Shown piece after piece: positions 23,038-30,639 of a DNA stretch of 40,095 nt. The notes below the pieces were generated by a model. That model was given only the letters and a program-made list of their open reading frames with translations. It was not told the origin of the DNA and ran no database searches. The number at the start of each line of letters is the position of its first letter. Position 1 is the first letter of the stretch. The DNA comes from a virus. The position numbers and the translations under genes are program-made. The DNA lies in the IMG/VR virus record IMGVR_UViG_3300042894_002964, positions 1 through 40,095 of that record; one strand, written 5' to 3'.

Positions 23038-23384
23038 GTTTTTTGCTCCAATATTATATCAATCGTTCTTTTCTCACCATTACCCCAATCTATGGTTATT
23101 GGTCTAAAATATCTATCATCAACCCCTATTGCTTGCGCTATTCCATCTAATGCAGCTTTGCAAGCTGATAAGCAACCATCTAAATCACGATTGCGCTTGT
23201 CTGGTGCGTTAAATAGCAATGTTATGGCAATAGGGGCTTGAACATATCCAGTGATATGATGCGCTAATAAATACGCTTCCTGCTTATAGGCTTTGAAGTG
23301 CTTAGCTTTGCCATAATGATGCACCCTAGTAAAATTAGGGTGCAATTCTTTAGGAAACCATGAGATAGTGATTTTATTTTTCAT
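23034..23384 (-). CDS. rusA: RusA-type Holliday junction resolvase
   Basis: A 116-residue protein; ATG 23384 follows AGGAAAATA, and the longer frame to 23462 lies inside the upstream gene. The core FNAPDKRNRDLDG (D67, D69), then K76 in CKAALD, and GVDD (D89, D90), is the RusA catalytic pattern; family length is about 120. It cuts four-way junctions made during phage recombination or replication so DNA can be packaged. Coupled by ATGA to the CDC123-like gene. Confidence 0.85.
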   Translation of the reverse strand: MKNKITISWFPKELHPNFTRVHHYGKAKHFKAYKQEAYLLAHHITGYVQAPIAITLLFNAPDKRNRDLDGCLSACKAALDGIAQAIGVDDRYFRPITIDWGNGEKRTIDIILEQKT

Positions 23385-23595
23385 TATTTTCCTGTAAAAA
23401 TAACTCCGCATTACCACCACCGCAATAATCACAACTCCATGATATAGTTGGTTCAATTTCACTCATATCAATATCTGAAAATTGACAATCGCAACAAGCA
23501 TTAGGTTCTTCAAAAGCATCAAAATAACCATCATAACTACTACCTTTAATGGTAAATGTGCTACCTGCCTTTGTTGAATATACGCCATCTTTCAT
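23374..23595 (-). CDS. Small Cys-rich protein, possible zinc binder
   Basis: A 73-residue acidic protein. Cys cluster CCDC (residues 34-37) and CDYCGGG (55-58) could form one Cys4 metal site. The N-terminus is beta-rich with many Gly and Ser. It overlaps the start of rusA by 11 bases. No family is recognised. It lies within the recombination operon. Confidence 0.65.
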   Translation of the reverse strand: MKDGVYSTKAGSTFTIKGSSYDGYFDAFEEPNACCDCQFSDIDMSEIEPTISWSCDYCGGGNAELFLQENNEK

Positions 23596-23632
23596 ATTTC
23601 TACATTGCCTTGCGTTGTTGTGTTCATGGTGG

Positions 23633-23848
23633 TTACTTCTTTGTTACAGGCAGGGCTTGCGCCCCGCCGTTGGTTAAATTGCCAATACGCCATATCATAC
23701 CTGTTTCACGCTCCCGAATGATATAACCGCCTTCTTCTGATTTAGTTTCAGCATACCATTCTGCATCTTTCTTAATAACAAAAGATGCAATAAATGGCAT
23801 TATGTCTTGACCTTGCTTGTTTTTACAAGTGCGATATAAGCTAAACAT
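23633..23848 (-). CDS. Hypothetical protein (71 aa)
   Basis: Soluble protein opening MFSLYRTCKNKQGQDIMPFI, with a beta-rich body (GGYIIRERETGMIWRIGNL). It follows SSB by 12 bases in the recombination operon. No ribosome site stands out. Unknown function. Confidence 0.6.
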   Translation of the reverse strand: MFSLYRTCKNKQGQDIMPFIASFVIKKDAEWYAETKSEEGGYIIRERETGMIWRIGNLTNGGAQALPVTKK

Positions 23849-23860
23849 AATTTTTTATCC

Positions 23861-24313
23861 TTAAAACGGAATATCATCATCAAGCTCTGGCGATTGATAA
23901 GCTGGGTCGGCTTTTTTATTTGCGTAACCGCTTGCTTTTTCTTGTGTGTTTGTTTTATTGCCATCATCTCCCTTGCCATCAAGCATGGTTATATTACCGC
24001 CAAAACTTTGAAGCACAACTTCCGTAATGTATTTTTCCCCCCCGTCTTTATCAGTCCATTTGCGGGTTTTACTTGCCCCCTCAATATATAAGTGACTTCC
24101 TTTCTTAATATATTGCTTAATGACTTTAACAAGTCCTTCATTAAAAACAACTATTTTGTGCCAATCAGTAATTGATTTACGCTCGCCTGAACTTTTATCT
24201 TTCCAACTTTCAGAAGTGGCAAGCGAAAAATTAGCAATTTCACGCCCGTCTTGAGTTGTTTTAATATCTGGGTCATTACCAACACGCCCAATTAAAATAA
24301 TTTTATTAACCAT
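23861..24313 (-). CDS. ssb: Single-stranded DNA-binding protein
   Basis: A 150-residue protein with an N-terminal OB fold (KIILIGRVGNDPDIKTTQDG, FSLATSESWKD, DWHKIVVFNEGLVKVIKQYI, GSHLYIEGASKTRKW) covering about residues 1-112, a Gly/Lys-rich linker, and the acidic tip DDDIPF that binds partner proteins. Length and tip are typical of bacterial SSB. It protects single strands during phage replication and works with the Rad52-like protein whose gene it overlaps. Confidence 0.95.
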   Translation of the reverse strand: MVNKIILIGRVGNDPDIKTTQDGREIANFSLATSESWKDKSSGERKSITDWHKIVVFNEGLVKVIKQYIKKGSHLYIEGASKTRKWTDKDGGEKYITEVVLQSFGGNITMLDGKGDDGNKTNTQEKASGYANKKADPAYQSPELDDDIPF

Positions 24314-24932
24314 TTAATCCCCCTGCTTTTAATTCGTTTTCTTTAGCTTGCAACTTAGCATCAACTTCAATCAACAATTCTGATTTAATTTCTTGCAAAT
24401 ATTTGTAATTATTTGAAGACATGATTTTTGAAATGTGGTCAAGTTGTGCAATTCTTTCTATTCCATTCATACAAACATTATATGCTTTTTGTTCATCTTC
24501 AGAAACTGGGGTTTTAACATTAACGTTGGCTTTGTCTTTATCATATAAAGCCAAGCCTAAAGGATAACCAAAAGTCATTAAAGCACGTTTTCCCGCATCG
24601 CTTTCCGCTTCTTTTGCAGCTCCTTCATGTGCATCTGCTTCCATCTTGGCAATTCCACTGCCAAACCCAACGCCCTCACGAATAACGCCATCAACAGTAA
24701 CCTTAACTTTTGAAATATATCCAATAATATGATTGCCGTTTTGATTTTTTTCTTTTGAAACACATTCAAGCAAAATTGTTTCTCTGCTCCAACCTAAATT
24801 GCCAAATATTCTATTTGCTTCCGCAATAACAAACCAGCTCTCCAAATAAGACAAATCAGCACCGCCTTTACTTCTGCTTTTTATATTTGCAGCATCAAGC
24901 GATTTCATTAATTCCTTTTCTGCATCTTTCAT
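24306..24932 (-). CDS. Rad52-family single-strand annealing protein
   Basis: A 208-residue protein. The stretch SYLESWFVIAEANRIFGNLG, GYISKVKVTVDG, and HEGAAKEAESDAGKRALMTF then GYPLGLALYDK is the Rad52/Rad22 signature, in the expected order over residues 27-130. The C-terminal part is variable and helical. Phage Rad52-like recombinases anneal complementary strands and work with SSB, encoded next. ATGA coupling to the upstream small gene. Confidence 0.88.
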   Translation of the reverse strand: MKDAEKELMKSLDAANIKSRSKGGADLSYLESWFVIAEANRIFGNLGWSRETILLECVSKEKNQNGNHIIGYISKVKVTVDGVIREGVGFGSGIAKMEADAHEGAAKEAESDAGKRALMTFGYPLGLALYDKDKANVNVKTPVSEDEQKAYNVCMNGIERIAQLDHISKIMSSNNYKYLQEIKSELLIEVDAKLQAKENELKAGGLNG

Positions 24933-25090
24933 AATTTTTCAATCCTTTCTAAAATGTTATTTAACGCATTTCTTGCCACAATCACATCACGAGTTTGCGA
25001 GGCGTTAAATTGAGTTTCTGACACACGTTGCAAAGCAAGAGCATCTTTCCAAAGCTGCGTTATTGTTGCTTCAAGTGTTTCATTATTCAT
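24929..25090 (-). CDS. Small protein, first gene of the recombination operon (53 aa)
   Basis: ATG 25090 follows GGGGGTGTAAAAATT; the frame back to 25156 is not needed. All helical (LEATITQLWKDALALQRVSE). It is coupled by ATGA to the Rad52-like gene. Unknown function. Confidence 0.55.
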   Translation of the reverse strand: MNNETLEATITQLWKDALALQRVSETQFNASQTRDVIVARNALNNILERIEKL

Positions 25091-25116
25091 AATTTTTACA
25101 CCCCCTTTATTTTTGC

Positions 25117-25156
25117 TTGCAATATCATTGATAACATGCTTATATTGAGAAATCAA
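25117..25156. promoter_or_regulatory. Overlapping divergent promoter candidates
   Basis: Rightward: TTGCAA (25117-25122), 18 bases, TATATT (25141-25146). Leftward: TTGATT (25156-25151), 17 bases, TATCAA (25133-25128). Both are moderate matches to sigma70, and they occupy the only gap between the recombination operon and the replication module. They overlap, so only one strand could be bound at a time. Confidence 0.4.
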
Positions 25157-25184
25157 CTATAAAATGAACAGGATTGAAAATAAA

Positions 25185-25385
25185 ATGGACATATCGCCAC
25201 AATATAGATTAACGCCCGAACAAATACGAGAAGCATTAAAGGACAGAAAATTAAACGAGGTAGCTGAACGAGTGGGTTTCAGTTATTCAACAGTAAGACG
25301 CTTTGCAAATGATAAAAATTACAGTCCACCATATCATATTTGGGTAAAAATGAATGATTATCTTGCGCCTAAAATTGAGGGGTAA
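25185..25385 (+). CDS. Small HTH protein in the replication module
   Basis: A 66-residue protein with a helix-turn-helix (LNEVAERVGFSYSTVRRFAN) at about residues 20-42 and a C-terminal helix. ATG 25185 is chosen, with AGGAT upstream; ATG 25164 in the same frame adds seven residues. It sits at the divergent gap before the recombination operon, so it may regulate that switch. The first four residues MDIS equal those of the regulator at 18898. Confidence 0.65.
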   Translation: MDISPQYRLTPEQIREALKDRKLNEVAERVGFSYSTVRRFANDKNYSPPYHIWVKMNDYLAPKIEG

Positions 25386-25387
25386 TT

Positions 25388-25471
25388 ATGGATAATTGGG
25401 AATTATTAGGCGATGTTGCAAAACGAATTATTGAGCAACTCCAAAGGCAACAACAAGAAAAGAAGGGGTGA
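25388..25471 (+). CDS. Tiny protein (27 aa) before the replication initiator
   Basis: ATG 25388 follows GAGGGGTAATT, the end of the HTH gene, and the frame ends in the ribosome site of the next gene. The sequence is an amphipathic, Gln-rich helix (NWELLGDVAKRIIEQLQRQ). Supported by spacing alone. Confidence 0.4.
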   Translation: MDNWELLGDVAKRIIEQLQRQQQEKKG

Positions 25472-25474
25472 AAT

Positions 25475-26428
25475 ATGAGCCATAGGCTTTTTCATGATTT
25501 TGATACACTAAGCCAACCTTGGTCATGCAATCCAAACACATTCGCATTATATCATCATTTTGTTTATAATGCGGTGCATTATGCTGATTATTATTCTGGT
25601 ATTTGGCTTGAAGAAGGGCAGTTGTTTTTTGGTAGGAATGAATGGTGCAGAAAAACTGGTATTTCTGAGCAATCTTTGAGAACTTCCATCAACTCGTTAA
25701 AATCAACCAACCATATAACCATCAAATCAACCAACAAAGGAAGCATCATAACCCTTTGTAATTACAGGAAAAAGCAAGAATGGAATTACAAGCCTAACCA
25801 GCAAACTAACCAGCAGCTAACCAGCAATCAACCAGCAGCTAACCAGCAGCTAACCACAATCTATGATAAAGAATATACATCTGATACATCTGATACATCT
25901 GATACAAAAAACACAGCTAGCCAGCTAGCTTGCGCAAAAAATGAAAATCAAGATAGTGAGCATGAAAAAATAATAGATTATGCAATCAATAATGGTTTTG
26001 GTCATATTCTCGGAACTGATAGTTCGTCTATTGCAATTAGCTTGAAAAAGGGTAGCAATGCAGATGATTGGATTATTGCAATGAATGGGATATCCAATAA
26101 ATTAACAGTGAAAACTTGGTATTGGTTATCTTTCAAAGCTGAAAAAAACACTTCTAACCGCCTTGCTGGACTTCCACCACCTGCAACAACAAGAAGCAAC
26201 AAACATGATAACCAAACCTACCAACCATCACCACCGAAGCGCACAGTTGCAGAAAATGAAATCATTGCATCATTGGCAAGAAGGCGTGAACTGCATGGCG
26301 AAGGCACTTTGAACTTTCTTGAAAAAAAGCAACTTAGTGACTGGGAAGCAATCCATGGCAAAGCCGAATGGGAAAGAATTAACGGAATAAATTATTTGAA
26401 AGGACATGAAAATAATGAGCATAGCTGA
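25475..26428 (+). CDS. O-like replication initiation protein
   Basis: A 317-residue protein. ATG 25475 follows AAGGGGTGAAAT. Residues 20-110 form a winged-helix domain like that of replication proteins of the lambda O/DnaD type (PNTFALYHHFVYNAVH, then GRNEWCRKTGISEQSLRTSI and SIITLCNYRKKQ). A low-complexity Asn/Gln/Thr stretch (residues about 108-145) is encoded by short direct repeats that look like origin iterons. The C-terminus probably binds DnaB, encoded next with a 14-base overlap. It would melt the origin and load the helicase. Confidence 0.75.
   Translation: MSHRLFHDFDTLSQPWSCNPNTFALYHHFVYNAVHYADYYSGIWLEEGQLFFGRNEWCRKTGISEQSLRTSINSLKSTNHITIKSTNKGSIITLCNYRKKQEWNYKPNQQTNQQLTSNQPAANQQLTTIYDKEYTSDTSDTSDTKNTASQLACAKNENQDSEHEKIIDYAINNGFGHILGTDSSSIAISLKKGSNADDWIIAMNGISNKLTVKTWYWLSFKAEKNTSNRLAGLPPPATTRSNKHDNQTYQPSPPKRTVAENEIIASLARRRELHGEGTLNFLEKKQLSDWEAIHGKAEWERINGINYLKGHENNEHS
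25796..25861. repeat. Iteron-like repeats inside the initiator gene, origin candidate
   Basis: AACCAGCA-type units begin at 25796, 25808, 25819, 25830 and 25841, with a partial sixth at 25852; the unit is 11 bp (the first is 12), with AACCAGCAGCT the most common form. Iterons within the O gene define the lambda origin, so this is the main candidate for the phage origin. The period is close to one DNA turn. Confidence 0.6.
25875..25906. repeat. Three 9-bp repeats beside the iterons
   Basis: ATACATCTG is repeated three times in register (25875-25901) plus ATACA, encoding Thr-Ser-Asp repeats. It lies just right of the iterons, followed by A-rich sequence that could melt. It might be part of the origin or only a protein linker. 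Confidence 0.55.
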
Positions 26429-27854
26429 TTTTAACGAAAACGAAATACATGGAATATTTCAAAGCTCACAAATTAAACAAGCCCCGCATAGTCTTGAAAT
26501 TGAGCAAATATTGCTTGGCACGATATTTTGCAATAATAACGCCCTGAATAAGATTGATGAACGATTACGCCCTGAGCATTTCTATGAACCATTGCACCAA
26601 AAAATATTCAGAGCAGTTTTGCATTTTCATGACCGAGGCAATAACGCTAACCATGTCACACTGCAACCATATTTCAGACAAAATGGCGTGAATGTTGAAA
26701 ACGAATATATGGCAAAGCTAGCCATAGCAGCTGTCACAGTGATTAACGTCAAGGAATATTCAAGCGCATTGGTGGATTTGCACGCTAAACGTGAGTTAAT
26801 CTCAATCGCTGAAAATCTGATAAATGAAATCCATAGCGCAAAAATTGATGTGGATAGCAACCAGTTGCTTGAACGCACTGAACAAAAATTATTTAACCTT
26901 GCCGAAACTGGTTCAACCACAAAAACCTTAACGCCATTCAAAACTATAAGCAAAGCAACGCTAGAAATGGCGGAGCGGGCGCATAAACATAAAGGCGAAG
27001 TCGTGGGAGTATCAACTAGCTTGCAATCGCTAGATGTTTTACTGGGTGGATTGCAGAACTCAGATTTAATCATACTGGCAGGTCGTCCATCAATGGGTAA
27101 AACCGCACTTGCAACCACAATCGCTTATAAAGCTGCAAAAAACTTCCAGCGTGAAGCTGGTGAAACAAAACCGCAATCAGTAGCGTTTTTCTCGCTTGAA
27201 ATGTCATCTGAGCAATTATCAACTAGGATTTATGCAGCCGAAAGCGATTTGAACTCTTCCAGCATAATGCGTGGCAATTTAAGCGATAGCCAATTTGATA
27301 ATTTGATGGCAACCAGCAAGCAAGTGGAAGATATGGCTTTATTAATTGATGATACGGCTGCATTGAGCATATCATCATTGCGCACAAAGGCGAGAAGGTT
27401 TAAGCGCACAAACAACATAGGCTTGATTGTGATTGATTATTTACAGCTTCTCACTACCAGTGGCAATAAGAACTTCAACCGAGTTCAAGAAGTATCTGAA
27501 ATCACACAAGCGTTAAAAGCACTTGCTAAAGAGCTAAATGTTCCAGTGATTGCATTATCTCAACTTTCAAGGGCGGTGGAAGCACGAGAAGACAAGCGTC
27601 CGCAATTATCAGATTTGCGTGAAAGCGGAAGCATTGAGCAAGATGCTGACGTGGTAATGTTTGTTTATCGTGAAGAATATTATTTGGAGCGTATCAAGCC
27701 TGACCGACAAAGTCCGAAGTTTGCAGCATGGGAGGAGGAATACGATAAAGTTGTTGGCAAAGCTGAGATTATTATAGCCAAACAACGCCATGGCGCAATC
27801 GGAACTGTAAATATGGCGTTTGAGGGCGATAAAGCGAGGTTTAGGGATATGTGA
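26415..27854 (+). CDS. dnaB: Replicative DNA helicase, DnaB type
   Basis: A 479-residue protein; ATG 26415 is chosen, with AGGA 12 bases upstream, inside the end of the initiator gene. The N-terminal domain (PHSLEIEQILLGTIFCNN to about residue 150) is the DnaB collar. The RecA-like domain has Walker A GRPSMGKT, FFSLEMS, Walker B IGLIVIDYLQLL, VPVIALSQLSR and RPQLSDLRESGSIEQDADVV, with the C-terminal AKQRHGAIGTVNMAFEG. Length is standard. It unwinds DNA at the phage fork and is loaded by the O-like protein. Confidence 0.95.
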   Translation: MSIADFNENEIHGIFQSSQIKQAPHSLEIEQILLGTIFCNNNALNKIDERLRPEHFYEPLHQKIFRAVLHFHDRGNNANHVTLQPYFRQNGVNVENEYMAKLAIAAVTVINVKEYSSALVDLHAKRELISIAENLINEIHSAKIDVDSNQLLERTEQKLFNLAETGSTTKTLTPFKTISKATLEMAERAHKHKGEVVGVSTSLQSLDVLLGGLQNSDLIILAGRPSMGKTALATTIAYKAAKNFQREAGETKPQSVAFFSLEMSSEQLSTRIYAAESDLNSSSIMRGNLSDSQFDNLMATSKQVEDMALLIDDTAALSISSLRTKARRFKRTNNIGLIVIDYLQLLTTSGNKNFNRVQEVSEITQALKALAKELNVPVIALSQLSRAVEAREDKRPQLSDLRESGSIEQDADVVMFVYREEYYLERIKPDRQSPKFAAWEEEYDKVVGKAEIIIAKQRHGAIGTVNMAFEGDKARFRDM

Positions 27855-27913
27855 TGCCACCCGCTCCCATTTTGCCATAAAAACATGGTTTGCGGGCGAT
27901 TAAACCCATATAT

Positions 27914-27938
27914 AACTGGTGACAATCCGTCACCAGTT
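27914..27938. repeat. Perfect 10-bp hairpin after dnaB
   Basis: AACTGGTGAC, loop AATCC, GTCACCAGTT. It starts 60 bases after the dnaB stop and has no T-run on either side. It may help end or stabilise the dnaB message. The first 60 bases after the stop hold nothing I can identify. Confidence 0.6.
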
Positions 27939-27943
27939 GAAGC

Positions 27944-27960
27944 GGTTACATTTTATAACC
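27944..27960. repeat. 17-bp inverted repeat matching 13414-13430
   Basis: GGTTACATTTTATAACC. It differs from the 13414 copy at two positions only, one on each side of the TTTT core. Both copies follow the end of a rightward operon that faces a leftward one. Confidence 0.5.
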
Positions 27961-27969
27961 AGTTCACAC

Positions 27970-27999
27970 AAAAAAAAGAGGGTAGCAACAGCACCCTCT
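27970..27999 (-). terminator. Intrinsic terminator of the leftward 30569-28023 operon
   Basis: Read leftward: AGAGGGT (27999-27993), 9-base loop, ACCCTCT (27983-27977), then seven T. This is a clear rho-independent terminator 24 bases after the last gene's stop. Confidence 0.85.
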
Positions 28000-28022
28000 A
28001 TTAAATTAAAATATTCATAATT

Positions 28023-28235
28023 TTATCTACTTACCTCATTTATTAATTGTCCTATTGCATCAGTTTTCTCAATATCAGCTTCAAAGTTTGATGGAGTTAG
28101 TTTTATATCGTTATGTCTAACCTCCATATAACCTCGTTGATTTGGTATAACTAACTGCTGCGTTGTTACCATATAGCTATAACAAATGGCTATAAAAGCA
28201 ACCCAACCTAAACTTGTGACTAAAAAACATTTCAT
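28023..28235 (-). CDS. Small membrane-anchored or exported protein
   Basis: A 70-residue protein with a hydrophobic segment at about residues 4-22 (FLVTSLGWVAFIAICYSYM) after MKC, followed by a polar domain (PNQRGYMEVRHNDIKLTPSNF). It is probably an uncleaved anchor. It is the last gene of its operon. Unknown. Confidence 0.6.
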   Translation of the reverse strand: MKCFLVTSLGWVAFIAICYSYMVTTQQLVIPNQRGYMEVRHNDIKLTPSNFEADIEKTDAIGQLINEVSR

Positions 28236-28250
28236 AATTAAATCCTCTTT

Positions 28251-28505
28251 TTATGGATAACTTTCGTTAATATCTTTATTGGTAAAATCACATGCAAGCA
28301 TTGCACTTAATCCAAGTCTTGCTATACTGCGGTATGTATGCCAATATGGCGTTCCATCTTCATTTTTTTTACGTTCGTTTTTTTCATTAATCCTGCAAAG
28401 ATTTTTAGCAACAAAATCAACTAATTTATCCTCATATTGTATCATCGCATCAGTGCAAGTATAGGGTATATTTAATAATTCATAGTTGCGGTTACGTTCT
28501 TTCAT
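28251..28505 (-). CDS. Hypothetical early protein (84 aa)
   Basis: ATG 28505 follows GGGGAGGTGGTAG, the stop of the preceding gene; the frame to 28544 is rejected. Basic N-terminus, several Cys, and an ending with ARLGLSAMLACDF. Unknown function. Confidence 0.6.
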   Translation of the reverse strand: MKERNRNYELLNIPYTCTDAMIQYEDKLVDFVAKNLCRINEKNERKKNEDGTPYWHTYRSIARLGLSAMLACDFTNKDINESYP

Positions 28506-28509
28506 AAAA

Positions 28510-29061
28510 CTACCACCTCCCCTTAAAATATCGTTCCGCATCATCGCCTAATATTTGCTTATGTGCTTTGCGACAACTTTCTGTAGATGCGAAACGTGGT
28601 AATGCGCTATAAATACAATCATCATATCGTTGCACAGCTATTTCATCAATGTCCGTATCCCAACTTGCTTCAAACCAATCACCACTTACCCAATCAGCAG
28701 CGTCCCACAACGCCGTTTCATATTTCCTGCGTGTGACTTGCTCCCAGATGGCTTGTTCTTTACCTTCTTCTGTGTATGGATAGCAGTTGCCAATATCGTA
28801 GCGGTGGTTGTCATATTCTTGATTAAGGTATGTTTTTTGTTCCCAATAACCACCAGCACTTATAAAGCCGTATGTTTCACCGCATTCAGGCTTCCAGCGT
28901 TTAGTTTTAGCCTCCGCTGCAGGATTTACCGCTTCGGGTTCATTCTTGAAAATAATAATTTCACCAGTGTTTGGATTGTGAACTGTTATTTTTTGCCCTA
29001 ACTCAATTCGTGGTAGGATTATGTTGACGTGCGGGGTGGTTTCTAATTTTATCGTGTTCAT
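28510..29061 (-). CDS. Hypothetical phage protein, Trp-rich
   Basis: A 183-residue soluble protein. Notable parts: RWKPECGETYGFISAGG, TEEGKEQAIWEQVTRRKYET and ALWDAADWVSGDWF. The W-K-P...G-E-Y pattern occurs in phage proteins of unknown role. The last part is acidic with two Cys. It is the largest gene of this leftward operon. Confidence 0.65.
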   Translation of the reverse strand: MNTIKLETTPHVNIILPRIELGQKITVHNPNTGEIIIFKNEPEAVNPAAEAKTKRWKPECGETYGFISAGGYWEQKTYLNQEYDNHRYDIGNCYPYTEEGKEQAIWEQVTRRKYETALWDAADWVSGDWFEASWDTDIDEIAVQRYDDCIYSALPRFASTESCRKAHKQILGDDAERYFKGRW

Positions 29062-29063
29062 GA

Positions 29064-29351
29064 TTATTCTCCATCAGTATAAATTATGGTTAAATTACTA
29101 TTTCTATCAACTGGTAAATATTGCTTGCTTTTTAATTTATATATTGCTCTTGCATATATTGCTTGCCTAAAAGTTTCGCTAATATAATACAAAATGTAAG
29201 GCACGGATTTTTGTGGATATTTTGATAAATCATCATCTGTAAAACCTTCAAATGAAATCCCTAGATAAGCCGATAATTCAAGTTGTTTTGTGATTTCAAG
29301 CTCCAGTAATTCCGCTTGCTGTTTTTCTGTTAAATCTGTGTAGTTTTTCAT
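29064..29351 (-). CDS. Hypothetical early protein (95 aa)
   Basis: Helical, with a Glu-rich N-terminal part (TEKQQAELLELEITKQLELS) and an aromatic centre (PYILYYISETFRQAIYARAI). ATG 29351 follows GGGAGATATT. There is no membrane segment. Unknown. Confidence 0.6.
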   Translation of the reverse strand: MKNYTDLTEKQQAELLELEITKQLELSAYLGISFEGFTDDDLSKYPQKSVPYILYYISETFRQAIYARAIYKLKSKQYLPVDRNSNLTIIYTDGE

Positions 29352-29360
29352 AATATCTCC

Positions 29361-29519
29361 CTATTTTAATAAATCTTTAAGTTGTTTAATTTGACTTTCT
29401 AAATCGCTGATTTGCTTCCGTTTAGAGCTGCCATCAACTAATTTATCTTGTTTAGCTTTAATCTCAAGCAAGGTTTTTTTAGCTTTTGTAATAGCTACGT
29501 TTATTTCTTTCTCCGTCAT
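29361..29519 (-). CDS. Small coiled-coil protein (52 aa)
   Basis: ATG 29519 lies one base after the previous stop. The product is one continuous charged helix (KAKKTLLEIKAKQDKLV, then LESQIKQLKDLLK), probably a coiled coil. Unknown function. Confidence 0.55.
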   Translation of the reverse strand: MTEKEINVAITKAKKTLLEIKAKQDKLVDGSSKRKQISDLESQIKQLKDLLK

Positions 29520-29520
29520 T

Positions 29521-29793
29521 TTACCCATGTTGTTTCTCCACTAATTCCAATTCAATAACTCTAGCTTCAGGGTTTTCTAACCACCATGAATGCGGTTTAT
29601 GATCTTGTGCTTCTTCTTTAATCAAGTTGATGCTATGTTCAATTAGTTCACCATTTGTAATTATTACAAATAACTTCAATGGTGATGGATTTTCTATAGG
29701 CTCATAAACACTAAATAATGGATGTTTTTTCTGATTATTATTGTGAAAAACCGCATATTTTATTTTTTCAAATATTGTTTTTGTAATTTTCAT
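29521..29793 (-). CDS. Hypothetical early protein (90 aa)
   Basis: A basic N-terminus, then an alpha/beta part (PLKLFVIITNGELIEHSINL) and HSWWLENPEARVIELELVE. AGGAGAAAAATT precedes ATG 29793. The preceding gene overlaps its start by 26 bases. Unknown. Confidence 0.6.
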   Translation of the reverse strand: MKITKTIFEKIKYAVFHNNNQKKHPLFSVYEPIENPSPLKLFVIITNGELIEHSINLIKEEAQDHKPHSWWLENPEARVIELELVEKQHG

Positions 29794-29881
29794 AATTTTT
29801 CTCCTGTTTAATTTTTAATAACTTCCACACAAAGCGGGCTTCAATTTCTTCATTCGTTGGGCGTGGTGGTGATTTTCTCAT
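29768..29881 (-). CDS. Tiny protein (37 aa)
   Basis: ATG 29881 sits in an ATGA overlap with the upstream gene and follows GGGGGAGAT, a strong ribosome site. The sequence is basic (MRKSPPRPTNEEIEARFVWK) and ends inside the next gene. Supported by signals, not by homology. Confidence 0.45.
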   Translation of the reverse strand: MRKSPPRPTNEEIEARFVWKLLKIKQEKNYENYKNNI

Positions 29882-30111
29882 ATCTCCCCCCGCTCAATAG
29901 CTGCGTTGATAAGAGCGTAATTACAAGCTGCCAATCTATCCCTGCTTTTGTCTTTTAGTGCATTTATAATCGTTTCTTCAGCTTTTCCTGTTGCATTCAT
30001 TAAAAATAAAACAATATCAGTTTTAGCGTGCAATTTATCATGCAAAGTTTTATGTTCTGCTAATTTATTAGCAACCCATAATTGCAATGATTTATAATCT
30101 GTGATTATCAT
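29878..30111 (-). CDS. Hypothetical early protein (77 aa)
   Basis: An all-helical soluble protein (LQLWVANKLAEHKTLHDKLH, then KSRDRLAACNYALINAAIER). ATG 30111. No motif is recognised. Confidence 0.6.
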   Translation of the reverse strand: MIITDYKSLQLWVANKLAEHKTLHDKLHAKTDIVLFLMNATGKAEETIINALKDKSRDRLAACNYALINAAIERGEI

Positions 30112-30115
30112 CGTG

Positions 30116-30307
30116 TTATGCTCCTAATCTATTAATGCACTTTTTACTTAACAATGTTTTGTATATTTTCCCTGTAAAGCAACATTGTAAATGATTTTTT
30201 CTTATTATTTTGCAAATTTTATTTTCTATTGCAAAACTTACACACATAACACCATCATAGGTTCTTATTAAATTGTTTGATGATAATCTATTTTGATAAG
30301 TTTCCAT
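30116..30307 (-). CDS. Small basic protein (63 aa)
   Basis: ATG 30307 follows GGAGAAAGAA; ATG 30319 is an alternative. Basic, with five Cys (VMCVSF, NKICKII, LQCCF, KKC). It may bind nucleic acid or metal. Unknown. Confidence 0.55.
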   Translation of the reverse strand: METYQNRLSSNNLIRTYDGVMCVSFAIENKICKIIRKNHLQCCFTGKIYKTLLSKKCINRLGA

Positions 30308-30353
30308 TTCTTTCTCCATGTTAGCAGTTTATGCACTTGCTTAGGTGGGTGGT

Positions 30354-30569
30354 TTATGCTGTTAATGGGGTAAATATTTCTTTAACTATTTCACTGTATT
30401 CTTTGCAGTTAGTTGGTTGACTTTCATTTAATTTTCTACCATTACTGCATTGCAGTCCAATCCATTTTTTAGATTTTTTATCTAATGGTATAAATTCAAT
30501 TATTGCAAAACTTTCACTATATTTATTTGCCAATGATTGCGCTTGTTGTTGTTTTTCTAAATAATCCAT
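30354..30569 (-). CDS. First gene of the leftward operon (71 aa), unknown
   Basis: ATG 30569 follows GGAGATTAGAAA. Residues 20-50 (FAIIEFIPLDKKSKKWIGLQ) look beta-type, flanked by helices. Start of transcript expected near 30604, giving a leader of about 35 bases. Unknown function. Confidence 0.6.
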   Translation of the reverse strand: MDYLEKQQQAQSLANKYSESFAIIEFIPLDKKSKKWIGLQCSNGRKLNESQPTNCKEYSEIVKEIFTPLTA

Positions 30570-30610
30570 TTTCTAATCTCCGTTTTTAGCTTCATTGCTG
30601 CCTTAAAATG

Positions 30611-30639
30611 AATATAACCTAAAATAGAATGTAAATCAA
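30611..30639 (-). promoter_or_regulatory. Leftward promoter of the 30569-28023 operon
   Basis: Read leftward: TTGATT (30639-30634), 17 bases, TATATT (30616-30611). The 14 bases AAAATAAATGTTGA covering the upstream region and -35 are identical to those of the leftward early promoter at 18812-18825. Confidence 0.65.

Noticed and set aside
23800-23982. Leftward frame of 60 codons inside the SSB gene 3' end
   Set aside because: It is a shadow of ssb in another frame; the SSB tip and OB fold are certain.
18898-25195. Shared start ATGGACATATC of the two HTH genes, suggesting a duplicated regulator
   Set aside because: Eleven identical bases, but the rest of the proteins do not align beyond the HTH pattern; likely chance.
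27914-27938. Rho-independent terminator for dnaB
   Set aside because: The 10-bp hairpin is perfect but no T-run follows on the rightward strand; listed only as a hairpin.
15195-30358. 15-base match CATAAACCACCCACC at about 15195-15209 and 30344-30358 (leftward), suggesting shared NHPP gene remnants
   Set aside because: A single 15-base match in 40 kb is expected by chance, and the frames differ and are short.
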